Of a stretch of 64,000 bases of DNA, positions 22,501 to 32,494 are shown piece after piece. The first letter of the stretch is position 1. Each line of letters begins with the position of its first letter. The position numbers were made by a program, and so were the translations under genes. The notes below the pieces were generated by a model. It ran no database searches. It saw only the letters and a list, made by a program, of their open reading frames with translations, and had not been told where the DNA came from. Origin of the DNA: Macrolepiota albuminosa (lineage: Eukaryota > Basidiomycota > Agaricomycetes > Agaricales > Agaricaceae); NCBI GenBank assembly GCA_027475525.1, contig JAMWFC010000108.1:187811-251810 (forward strand). The letters are read 5' to 3'.

Positions 22501-25500
22501 CGTGGAGATCAGCGCGTCCGAATGAGACGCGTAACCCTGCAGAAGGCAACTAATAAGTTGCAGCGGCCACACTATACTCCTGAAGAGAAGGAGTGCCTGG
22601 TCACGTATGTTGATGTCAACGGACATCCGGCATGGACGTTGTGGGACTCCGGGAGTACCACTACGGGCATTACGCCCCAGTTTGCTCACGTCAACACGAT
22701 TCGCGTTCATGAACTGGAGGAGCCCTTGATGCTCCAGCTGGGGACTGTGGGGAGTCGCGCTATGGTGCAGTTTGGCGCGGAGGTGAGAATAAAGACGTCA
22801 GGAACGTCGATGAAAGAATACGTGGATATAGCAAATTTTGATCGCTATGACATGATTATTGGTACGCCGTTCATGCGTAAGAACAAGGTGTCGCTGGATT
22901 TCGTGAACGACATGGTCGTTGTGAATGGTACGCCGCTGAAGGCGGAGAAAGTGGTGTTGAACGATACAGATGGTCGTTTGAGGCGCTATCGCGCAACTGA
23001 GAAGCGGCGTGATGAGCGCAACTGACTAGATGGTCGCAGGAGAGCGACTGTTCAGGAGGTGGAGGACGAACAGGCCCCACCGAAAAGCCTGCCGGCTGAT
23101 TCGCCGGCTATACTGATGACTGAGGAAGAGTTTCAAGGAACTCTGAAGGAGGGGAAGCACCCGGATGTGACTGGGTGTACCAATGGAAAGCCTAAACAGG
23201 CTGTGCAGTGCAAGAATGAGCGTAGTAAACACGTGGTGGAGTCACTGGAATGCCAGCCGACTAGCTCTCGAGTAAAGGTGGAGGATCTCGTCAAGGACGA
23301 GGGATACAGTACGATGGGAACTGTGGGTAGCACTAGGTCGCTAATGGATCGACCAGTGCCTCGGCCAGGAGTGCAATGGGCGTATGACCCACGAATGCCA
23401 CGGGAGTGGAACGAGCTGGTAGCGTCAATGGTGACGCAGGCTATGGGAAGTGGGCAAGCGACCCAGACGGGAGAAGTGTACCGTTACGCACGAGAGGACG
23501 AGATATCCAAAACATTGGATATCATATGTGACGGATTCTCGCTGAAGGCGAGGAGTGTGCAGTCGTCGGCGAGTACGACAAGGAAACAACCGGTTGTAAG
23601 GTTGAATCCGGGAGACCTCACAGAGGAGCACGTACGTGCCTTATGGGAGCGATTTGAACCAAAGGTTCAACCGCGTATAGCACACGTAGCCAAAGGAAAA
23701 GGCAAGGCTTTGAGCCTTACAGAGGAGGATATTCCTTGATTGCGCCAGCAATGGCAACGGGAGTTCGCTGATATCGTCAATGGAACGAAGGAGGAGCTTC
23801 CTCCGTGGCGGGAGGTTAATCATGAGATCAACCTCATTGACGATAACAAGCAGTACAAGTATCATTTGCCTCGCTGCCCGCAAGCACTTCAGGATCAACT
23901 TCGTGAAAAGACGAATAGATACATAAACGCGAAGTGGTGGGAACCACGACCAGCGGTGCAAGCTGCACCATTGCTTTGTATCCCCAAGAAGGATGGAACG
24001 TTGCGGACGGCATTGGATGCGTGACAGCGCAATGATAATACCGTCAAGGATGTAACACCTCTTCCAGATCAGGAAGTGATACGAGAAGATGTTGCGACAG
24101 CGAAGTATCGGTCGAAAATCGACCTCACAGACATGTACGAGCAGGTTCGCATCCGCGAAGAGGACATACCGAAGACACTGTTTTCGTCCCTGATGGGGAC
24201 GTTCGTGAGTAACATCATGCAGATTGGTGATTGTAATGCACCGGCGACATTTCAGAGGTTAATGACCTCAATCTTCCGAGATGTAATCGGGAAGTTTATG
24301 CACGTCTATTTAGACGATATATTCATATTTTCTGACTCCATTGAGGAGCATGAGCAGCACCTACGCGTCGTATTTGAACGACTACGGAAGGCCAGCCTCT
24401 ATCTCAAATGGAAGAAGTGCGAGTTGTACGCAACGAGTATAGATTGTCTTGGTCACGTCATTGACGAGAAGGGCATTCATCCTGATACGGATAAGCTCGA
24501 CCGAATCCGAGAGTGGCGTACTCCACGCACATATAATGATATCCAACGATTTGTTGGACTGGTGAACTATATTGGCAATTTCTTGCCAGACGTCACTGCA
24601 TACACTGGGCCACTTATGGCCATGACCCAGAATGGGTCACCGTTTCATTGGAGACCGCTGCATCAGCGGTGTTTTGAGATGATTAAGCGCATATGCGCGA
24701 AAACGCCGGTCATCCGGCCAATTGACCCACGCATCAACGAGCCCATCTGGCTCATTTGCGATGCGTCGAAGACTGGGGTTGGGGCCATGTTTGGCCAGGG
24801 TAAAACACGGCAGACTTGCCGACCAGCGGGATTTATGTCCCGTAAATTCACTGCTGCTCAGCAGAATTATGCTGTGCACGAGTTAGAAACACTCGCAATA
24901 CTGGAAGCCCTCCTAAAGTGGGAGGATAAACTGATGGGATATAAGATCCATATTATCACAGATCACAAAGCACTAGAGTTCTTCAAGACTCAGGTGCACC
25001 TGTCTCCGCGACAACGTCGCTGGATCGACTACATGTCGCGGTATCAGTTCGACATCACCTATGTAAAAGGTGAACTGAACAAAGTGGCGGATTGCCTATC
25101 TCGATATTTCGAGAGTGATACTCGAGATGACGTCCATGACGCGCATGACTATGTCCAGGCGGACAAGCGTATTGACCCAGAGGGCGAGGATTTGCCTCTG
25201 CATCGATTCCATGAAATCAGGGAACATAGGGTCGAGTTACACGCCATGCGAGCGCAGGAAACACGTCGCAGTAAGCGACTGCAGGAGCAGCAAGAGACTC
25301 GCGATATCGAGGCTCAGGTGCTAGTGGACCATGAGGCCCCTCAGCCAAGGGAAGAGATGAGGCAAGAGGTGCCTATGAGAGGTACTGATATGACGCTCCA
25401 GCAAGCGCTGGAGTCACAGGACCATACGCCTGCACCGGCCGACTTAGGCAATGCGCAATTCCGCACACGTATCCAGCAAGGATACAAGGATGATAATCTC

Positions 25501-26928
25501 TTCGTAGAGATTCTGAACAATGTCCAAGCGCATCCGCGCTTCAGGACGGAGCAGCAGCTTGTCTACCTTACCAGACCCACGGGGTCCAAAGTCATCTGCA
25601 TTCCCCGGGAGAGGTCGTTGATTACGACTATCCTAGACCAGGCCCATAAAGTAGTGGGCCACTTCGGAACTCAGAAAACGCTGGACTATGTGCGATGCTG
25701 GTACTGGTGGCCGCAAATGGCCAAAGAGACGAGCCAATTCTGCTCGACATGCGAGCTATGTCAACAGTCGAAAGTGTCGACTTTGAAGCCACCGGGAAAG
25801 CTGCATTCGCTACCCATCCCGGTCAAACCTTGGGATTCGATTGGGATGGACTTTATAGGTCCGTTCCCCGAGTCGAAAGGCTTTAACTACCTGTGGGTAG
25901 TGATCTGCAGAATGACCAGTATGGTCCATCTCATTCCGGTGAGAACCACCATGACCGCGTCAGACTTGTCGTGGATCTATCTCAAGGAGATAGTACGTCT
26001 CCATGGGCTGCCCAGTTCGATCGTGAGCGATCGAGATGCTAAGTTTACTTCCAAATGGTGGAAGGAGTTGCACAAGCTGCTAGGAGCAAAGTTGCTCATG
26101 TCAACATCGTTTCATCCGCAAACGGATGGTCAAACGGAATGGGCGAATAGAAATATTGCGCAAATCTTGCGAGCGTTCGTACGTCCTGATCAGAAGGACT
26201 GGGTGGATAGATGTCCACTCGTGGAATTCGCGATAAACGCGAGTATATCGGAAACCACAGGGTACTTACCCTTTGAACTCAACAATGGCTACATGCCATC
26301 CATGATTCGTGAACTTCGTACGGACGAAGTTATTCATGTGGGAGTCAAGCAGTTTGCGCGCAACGCGCTAAGGAATCTGGCAGATGCCCATGATGCGATT
26401 ATAGAATCACGCGTCTGGCAAACCAAACATGCGAATAATCGCAGATGCGAGGAACCAGAAATCGAGAAAGGGAACCTAGTGTACCTTTCTACGAAGAACC
26501 TAAACCTGCCGAAAGGCAGAGCGAGTAAGTTGTGTCCAAAGTGGATTGGACCGTATAAGGTCCTTGAAGCGGAGCCGAGCACGTCTAACTACGTGCTGGA
26601 ACTACCCCATGCACTGCAAGCGCGCAGGATAGTCCCCAAATTTCATGTGTCGCTATTGCGACCGTATATGGCCAGTAGTGATGCGCTCTTTCCTAATCGA
26701 GCAACTCCGGAGCCGTATGATTTTGGAACTGGTAATGACCATGAGTGGTTCGTAGATGACCTGATAGGTCATCGTTGGACAAGGGGAAGCCTCGAATTCG
26801 AGGTGAGGTGGAGCTTAGGTGATACTACCTGTGAACCGCTAGTAAACTGCAAAGACCTTGCAGCGATGGATAGGTATCTAGAGCTGCAGGGCGTGAAACG
26901 CCCTCAGCAGCTAGCAAAACACGCGTAA
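19525..26928 (+). pseudogene. gag-pol of element 2, one frame of 2,467 codons with five nonsense codons
   Basis: ATG at 19525; stop TAA at 26926-26928. Order: gag with basic/acidic linker and capsid-like region (about 21200-21890); CCHC knuckle CYNCGRSGHFAKEC (22204-22245); retropepsin with DSGSTTTG (Asp codon at 22645) and the downstream YDMIIGTPF; RT with YLDD at 24307-24318; RNase H (CDASKTGVG, ETLAILEALLKWEDK, TDHKALEFF); integrase HHCC finger (about 25640-25780) and DDE residues in GMDFIG, SDRDAKF and QTEWAN; chromodomain at the end (about 26740-26910). Nonsense codons: TAG 19675, TGA 22039, 23023, 23737, 24022; each TGA is explained by CGA to TGA. The chromodomain has Cys (DTTCEPL) where elements 1 and 3 have Trp. 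Gag and pol share one frame, as in several fungal chromoviruses. Recently inactivated copy. Confidence 0.93.
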
Positions 26929-27090
26929 TGTGCGTGTGGTGGTGGAATGTGGACGAAGTCCACTTTGATTGCCGGTAACTAACCGGGGGCCACTAATTGT
27001 GGCTGTGATTGTAACTATTGAGGCAATTATGATCGCCGACGCAGCGCCGGGTGGCATGTGTTTGTGGTTGTTTACACCACTGGCGGAGTT

Positions 27091-27153
27091 GGGAGATTGT
27101 TTTTTTCTTTCTTTCCTCAGTCCCAATACACGTAGTCTACGTGTCGCTTTAGA
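27091..27153 (+). promoter_or_regulatory. Putative 3' splice site upstream of ORF3 (element 2)
   Basis: A run of T and C (27099-27117) ends in CTCAG at 27116-27120, followed by TCCCAATACA and the ORF3 ATG at 27154. The same arrangement occurs in element 3 (AG at complement 60539-60540, also TCCCAATACA, ATG 32 bases on) and in element 1 (T-run 16537-16545, AG at 16570-16571, ATG 16576). This looks like an acceptor that lets ORF3 be the first frame of a spliced RNA; a matching donor is suggested in the 5' part of gag. Confidence 0.55.
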
Positions 27154-29952
27154 ATGGCCTATTGGGGGCCGCAAAAGGGTGATCAGAGCTGGCAAGGCTC
27201 TAGTGGAGGGGGGAGACCCCCGAATATACAGACGTCATCCCAGTTTCCCCAGTTTCAGAGGCAGCCGCCATATCCGGCGGCGAGTCAGTTGCAGTCAGCG
27301 GGCGTGGCCTATCCGGGCCGCGAGGAGCCGCTCCCCTACCAAACACCCCTCCACTCGCAAGAGATGGAGATCGATGATGATGGGCGCTATGGGCGCCCGG
27401 AGGATAGCTTGCGTCAAGAACGGTACTATCAGGAACCGTCCTTACGCCCGTCTGCGTCGTATCCGACGTATGCGGGTGTGGTGACGGGGCCGCCGTCAGT
27501 TCCATGGGCTCATCAGCCCGCAGCAGAATCGTATGAGGAGCCTGCGCCACAAGCGCAGAGTGTAGCTGGGTCAGATGTGTTGTTGGGCAGACTGGAAGCA
27601 GCGGGACAGCCAGTCCCTGCAACTGCGTCCTTTCTGCAGGACAGTTTGGCCGTAATGGTAATGGAGGGACTGCTCGATCAGATCGAGCTGATGAAGAGGC
27701 AGCACGTCGCAGCGCTGGAGCAGATCGACCGCGCGTCTAAGCGCAAAATCGCCACGAGTGAGGAATCGACCGCTGAGGTCAAGAGGGCGAGATATCAGCC
27801 CAGTCGACCGGTCGTTCCTCCACAGGCAAGGATGTCGTCGGAAGCGCAATTCGCGTGCCAGGAGCAGCCTCCTCAGCCCATGGCCTCGTCATCGCGGCTA
27901 CCCGAGTCGGGCCCGCAGGCCTCGTCAGAGTCGCTGGCTGCCGTCAGTGAACCCTTGGCAGGTCTGTCCTTGGGTCAGCGGGAACCCGCATCATCTTGGG
28001 CCCCACCTAGGGGGTCCAAACCCGTCGCTGTGGCGCCAAGAGCGCCTGTTACTGTTACTCCTCACGCTGGGCCTGGAGGGAATACTCTGGCGTGAAATGC
28101 GCCTGCCCCTCCGGTGGCTCAGCCACAACCAGAACCGTCCGCCCTGACCAAGTTGGGGCCGTCTCGTCAGCGTCGCGGCCGCAAGCCGCCCCTTGATGCC
28201 TCCAAATTGGAGGTTATACTCTTTCCTGCTGGCATTCCCACACGAGCGGGAGAAGTCCAGATGTTGTTCATGTTGCCGGTGTTTGTACCGGCCCCTCCAG
28301 CAAAGTATCCCGTGGTCATCTTGACCCCAGACCCCCGTACGCCGGAGCAGTATGATGGTCTGGTGGCGACCTTGAGGGGGAAGACTAGGCCTGATAAAGG
28401 CAAAAACCCGGTACCATCCCTGTCCGACGAGAGCGACTATGGAGAGTCGAGCTCGGAGCAGGAGGAGGACGGGGAGGAGGGGGAATGGGCCGCAGACCGA
28501 TTCCAACGAGTAGCGCGCAATAAGCGCATTGCAAAGAAGAAGGCGATTCACGCCAAGGAACTAAAGGCCCAGAAGTCGAGGGCCGAGGACGAATGTTCGG
28601 GGAGGATCCCCGATGGCTTGGGGGTGAAGGTGTGGGGTCCACTCGATGTCGAGCGAATGAACTCGTGCTTTAGAGGAGCACTCAGCCACTGCACCTATTA
28701 TTCGTATGCCACGAATACGGTGTTGATGGGAGCTGACGCCAATAGAGCGGCGTCATATGAATATTCCTCTGGCCATCCTGCCCACATCCCGGGCACGATT
28801 GTATACAAGCATGCCCCACGCGGTCTTCCCCGCACCCCTCTAGAGCTGGACCGGCTCTACAAGTATTATGCTAATGTGCACGTCCCGCGGCGCGACAGAA
28901 TCGTTGCCTATATGTTGATCACAGAGCTCCAAATGTTCGCGCAGCGAACAGTGGAGGCTCTGCATGATCGAACCATGCAGCTCCTGATGAAGGAGCCTCA
29001 GTATCAAGAACTTGTCAACCCGATGCAGGGCCCTGACGACCTCGCTCTTGTCGAGCGATGACACATTCCGGGGCGCTTTTTGCGCACGAAAGACGATGGC
29101 ACCACGGCGTTGCGCATAATGCGCGCTCAGGATCCAGCCACACCGTTCGACCTTGACCAACTAGCGCAGTACGCGCTGGTCTTTGGCCAACCTGGGCTGG
29201 AGAATACCTATCAAGGTATTGCTGTGGATCATGCCTACCGCATGCACTGGCGGACCCTCTTTGGGTTCGCCTTATGTCGAGCATTGTGCGCTAACAGCGC
29301 AGCCAAGCCGGTGATCGTACGGTGCATGACCCTCGTCGTGGCCCGACCAGGGCTGTATCGAGAGGCAATTGCCTCGTATGACGCCATGTTCCCCGAGCAG
29401 CCATTTGAGCCCCAACGTGGGCCGCAGCTCGAAATTCACCAAGTTCACGTGCCCAACGACCATGCACGGAACTTCTCCGACGACGACGCGTTACGCATCC
29501 TTTTACACAACCGGATTCCGCTGGAATGGGTGGACCACGCATACACGTATGGTGTAGTCTTCCTGGAACAGCAGTTCCATTCCCCCACGATGTCTATGGA
29601 CATCTTTAAGCAGGTCGACGACGAGCGCATGGAGCGCCTCTCCAAGTATGGCACCCCCACCGCAATCCCGCAATGGGATGGATGGCGGGAGATGACTGAA
29701 GACGATCACTATCGTCTGATGTTCAAGCACCACGAGGAGAGGAAGCTCCCGGAAAATCCTGAGGCCAACGGCCTCTATTACTTGATTGGCATGGACCCGA
29801 ATCGGGTCAACCTCCTAAAACGCTCGGCAGCGCATGACCTGCCCGCAGCGGACATGGACCCAGGCCGGGTCAATCTCCTGCCACGCACGGCAGAGCAGGG
29901 TACGCTTACCACCACCGCTTCAGCGATTAACGCCTCCCCCTCCCGCGATTAA
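27154..29952 (+). pseudogene. ORF3 of element 2 (932 codons, two TGA), unknown conserved retroelement protein
   Basis: Same organisation as ORF3 of elements 1 and 3. Residues 1-310: low complexity, Pro/Gln/Ser-rich, with a helical segment about residues 145-210 (MEGLLDQIELMKRQHVAALEQ) that could form a coiled coil. Then an acidic/basic switch (SDESDYGESSSEQEED followed by RNKRIAKKKA), then a conserved ordered C-terminal region of about 460 residues: GRIPDGLGV, VERMNSCFRGAL, PRGLPRTPLELDRL, LHDRTMQL, FDLDQLAQ, GIAVDHAY-HWRTLFG, RPGLYREAIASYDA, PLEWVDHAYTYGVV, AIPQWDGWR, GLYYLIGMDPN. TGA codons at 28093 and 29059. It matches no pol, envelope or helicase domain that I know, and has no hydrophobic segment long enough to span a membrane. 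Confidence 0.85.
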
Positions 29953-30463
29953 CGTCGCACTGGAGGAGGAGGCAATGGTGACTGAGACGGGCGCTGTCGC
30001 GGGAGCATCATCATCCGGGTCCTAGACCCTTGTATACTTTATTGTGTACGTCCATTCCGAGTATCTCACTCGAACCATTTGAGCTGATACGCACTCTAGA
30101 GTTGCGTGTAGATACAGCGGACCCAGAGGAGGGGTCATCTTTTTTGTTTTTTTTTTTAAGCTGATACGCACTCTAGAGTTGCGTGTAGATACAGCGGACC
30201 CAGAGGAGGGGTCATCTTTTTTGTTTTTTTTTTTATTTTGTTTATATATACTATTTGCTTCTACTGCTGGCGTCCCCTGCGCCTGTGTCTGATAAGGACT
30301 GCTGTCTCTTGTGTCCGGCCGACACATCCTCAGTGCGCATGAGTACTAACGCCTTCCAGCCACGCAACACGCGTGCATTCATCCGTTGTTGCACTACCGT
30401 GCATCTTTCATCTCGCTCTACCTCCCTTTCTCAAGACCGAGTATTCGGTCTCATTGGGGGGTA
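29953..30463 (+). other. 3' UTR of element 2 with 77 bp tandem duplication and palindrome
   Basis: Units at 30082-30158 and 30159-30235, each holding the near-palindrome ACGCACTCTAGAGTTGCGT and a T-rich tail. The same motif, in single copy and diverged, lies in the corresponding place of element 3 (about 57555-57605, minus). A polypurine tract TTGGGGGG at 30454-30461 abuts the 3' LTR. Confidence 0.8.
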
Positions 30464-30639
30464 TGTAACGGGGTCATCCGTATTACCATCAGCGTCAACG
30501 ACGCTATAATCAATTAGTAGAGTATTACGTAAGCCAACGTCTTGTTTTCGCACTAAGTACTAGTCAAATCCGATATTGCGGTCTGATTTAGCACTGTGTG
30601 AAATACACAGATAGTTCTAACTAGTAACCCCAGGTTACA
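30464..30639 (+). repeat. 3' LTR of element 2
   Basis: 176 bp, TGTAAC...GTTACA, preceded by a PPT-like G6 run and followed by the target duplication CCAAC at 30640-30644. Confidence 0.95.
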
Positions 30640-30644
30640 CCAAC

Positions 30645-30836
30645 TGTCGAGATTTGTGGCAACACCGTTCTCGACACGGGCTATATCCTCCATCTCCCTC
30701 GCACACTGCCACGTCAGTTCAGGCTCCTACAGCCTCAACATCGTCGGGTCCCATTGCCTCATCATCTTCGGCTAGCGTTGACACTAAGATGAGGATCGAT
30801 ATGGCCAGCGAGTTGTCGTGTCCGCCATCTGTGTAA
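30645..30836 (+). pseudogene. ORF3 of element 1, 3' part
   Basis: Continues the frame broken at 19237 by element 2; stop TAA at 30834-30836. This tail is Ser/Pro/Ala-rich (VQAPTASTSSGP) and is not conserved with element 2. It is followed by the 3' UTR and the PPT of element 1. Confidence 0.8.
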
Positions 30837-31025
30837 CTATCATAGGCAGCTCATCTCTTTTTCAATTCATACTGTCAGTTAACGTTGGTGTTGTATTTTT
30901 TGACATATGACATAGACATTCTTGAGCTGTGGAGGACCAGAGTGCCTCCACATTGGACTACTTACTGACCTGGACGAATTGTCCCTCCTTACATAGAGAC
31001 TGGTTACCAGTCTCAAAGGGGGGCA

Positions 31026-31216
31026 TGTAACATATTGTAGTGTAGTCAAATAATTAATATACCATTATATTAATTATTTATTATTACTTTACATACCAGC
31101 TGGCTGCCTTACATAAGGCAGCCAAATTTACTGTCATACTTGTAGTACTAGAATTGAATACCAATTTGGTTCTGTGGTGTGACCATAAGGCTAAGCAACT
31201 ACTTGACTTTGTTTCA
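31026..31216 (+). repeat. 3' LTR of element 1
   Basis: 191 bp, preceded by CAAAGGGGGGCA and followed by target duplication CCTAT (31217-31221). Contains one hairpin GGCTGCCTTA-CA-TAAGGCAGCC at 31102-31123 and lacks the 77 bp extra unit of the 5' LTR. Confidence 0.95.
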
Positions 31217-31221
31217 CCTAT

Positions 31222-32015
31222 GCAGGCTCACAAAGGCTGGTTGGACCCAAAAAAAGGAACCCTACATCTTGTTCTTTATGCCTGTGGGGAGGAATCAAAC
31301 TCCCAGCCTTGGGGAAGCTTCTAGCAACAGAATGCATCATCCAGCATCTGCTGGCATTAGGGTGGGAAAGAGGAAAAGGGGGTGTGTGAGTGTCTGCTGC
31401 ATGAGGTGGTGTCTGGGGATGCATGGGAAGTGGCAGAAGAGGTATGCAGGTGTGGAGAAAGAGGGGGAAGGGGGAATGGGAGGGGCATGGGTATCTGCTG
31501 GCACACCAGCAGATGTAGCAGACATTGGACATTAGATCAGGAGAGAGGAGGGAAGCGGAGTACGTGGGCATCCACCATATGGAGTGGCATGTGAGGTAGT
31601 GTGAGGAGTGGAGAGAATGGCACTGGAGAGAAAGTTGAAGTTAGCAATATAAAGAATAGCAAATGAGACTACTACTGACCAGTTTGCAACATGTTTACCT
31701 TTGTCAGTTAAATTTGCACAAAACAAGGCTTTCTAGCTCATCAAAGCATTGTTGATATTGCTGCTGCCTGACCATTGCTGCTTCTGCCTTCTATTGCACC
31801 AGTTGCTGGCAGGCTAATATATGATAACCCTGTAAGTACCAGCAAAGTGTAATGTATTAGGGTCTCTAACCTACAACGGGCCATGATATATGAAACCTTT
31901 GTGGCCTCATGTGCTTGGCCGGGGGTGGGTCTTGATCCCTGTCCATGCCATGACACGCTATGACATGCAATGTGGAGCATTTTCCAAGCGCTCTCTTCTT
32001 GGCCAATCTGAGATA
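31222..32015. other. Non-coding repeat-derived DNA
   Basis: Right flank of element 1. G/A-rich 31370-31500. A reverse-strand TTTGATTCC near 31290 resembles a Pol III B box, so a tRNA-derived SINE fragment is possible. Open frames here look accidental. Confidence 0.35.
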
Positions 32016-32455
32016 TTCATTCTGACCTCTTCTCAATCAACGAACTACAAACTGATGTCATTTTTGTCAATACATATGTATGTATTTGTTCAGTTCCTCA
32101 AATTCTGTCACCGTATGTTCTCTACATATGTCATGTCATGTACATATTTCCTGATTTACATCATCATATGTTCATTCTGACCTCTTCTCAATCAACGAAC
32201 TGATGTCATTTTTGTCAATATGTATGTATTTGTTCAGTTCCTCAAATTCTGTCACCGTATGTTGTCTACATATGTCATGTTATGTACATATTTCCTGTTT
32301 TATGTCATATGTTCATTCTGACCTCTTCTCAATCGATGAACTGATGTCATTTTTGTCAATATGTATGTATTTGTTCAGTTCCTCGATTTCTGTCATCATA
32401 TGTTGTCTACATATGTCATGTCATGTACATATTTCCTGATTCATGTCACCATATG
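32016..32455. repeat. Three-copy minisatellite, unit about 141-155 bp
   Basis: Copies begin at 32016, 32171 and 32312 with TTCATTCTGACCTC; units are 155, 141 and about 144 bp and rich in CATATGT words. The array lies at the 3' end of the KDZ transposase relic. Confidence 0.85.
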
Positions 32456-32494
32456 TCGTCTGTTGCAGTCTGGGTTTGACCGTGCTAGTGAAAG

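Larger units (their letters stand above)
19238..30639 (+). mobile_element. Element 2: young Ty3/gypsy chromovirus with ORF3
   Basis: 11.4 kb element flanked by the 5 bp target duplication CCAAC (19233-19237 and 30640-30644). LTRs are 176 bp, TGTAAC to GTTACA, with two differences between them, so the insertion is recent. Layout: 5' LTR; T7-run leader; a single gag-pol frame 19525-26928; 225 bp spacer with pyrimidine tract and AG; ORF3 27154-29952; 3' UTR with a 77 bp duplication; PPT-like TTGGGGGG; 3' LTR. Coding frames are interrupted only by nonsense codons (one TAG, six TGA), with no frameshift seen. Confidence 0.96.
9097..31216 (+). mobile_element. Element 1: old Ty3/gypsy chromovirus with ORF3, split by element 2
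   Basis: Bounded by LTRs starting TGTAAC and ending TTTCA, and flanked by the 5 bp target duplication CCTAT (9092-9096 and 31217-31221). Order: LTR, gag, protease remnant, RT, RNase H, integrase, chromodomain, ORF3, LTR. Element 2 (19238-30639) is inserted in ORF3; without it and one copy of its target duplication the element is about 10.7 kb. The coding parts carry many stops and several frameshifts and are poor in CpG, so the element is old and inactive. A PPT-like run CAAAGGGGGG precedes the 3' LTR. The base run after the 5' LTR (TTTTTTGAACC) is not a canonical TGG primer-binding site. Confidence 0.93.

Noticed and set aside
27154..29952. ORF3 as a retroviral-type envelope gene
   Set aside because: No signal peptide, no transmembrane segment, and no furin-type or fusion-peptide pattern; only its position and possible splicing resemble env.
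31179..31594. Open frames of 60-118 codons on both strands
   Set aside because: G/A-rich low-complexity DNA starting inside the 3' LTR of element 1; no coding features.
32016..32439. Two overlapping open frames with hydrophobic repeats as membrane proteins
   Set aside because: They are translations of the three-copy minisatellite; the repeat period is not constant and not a multiple of three.
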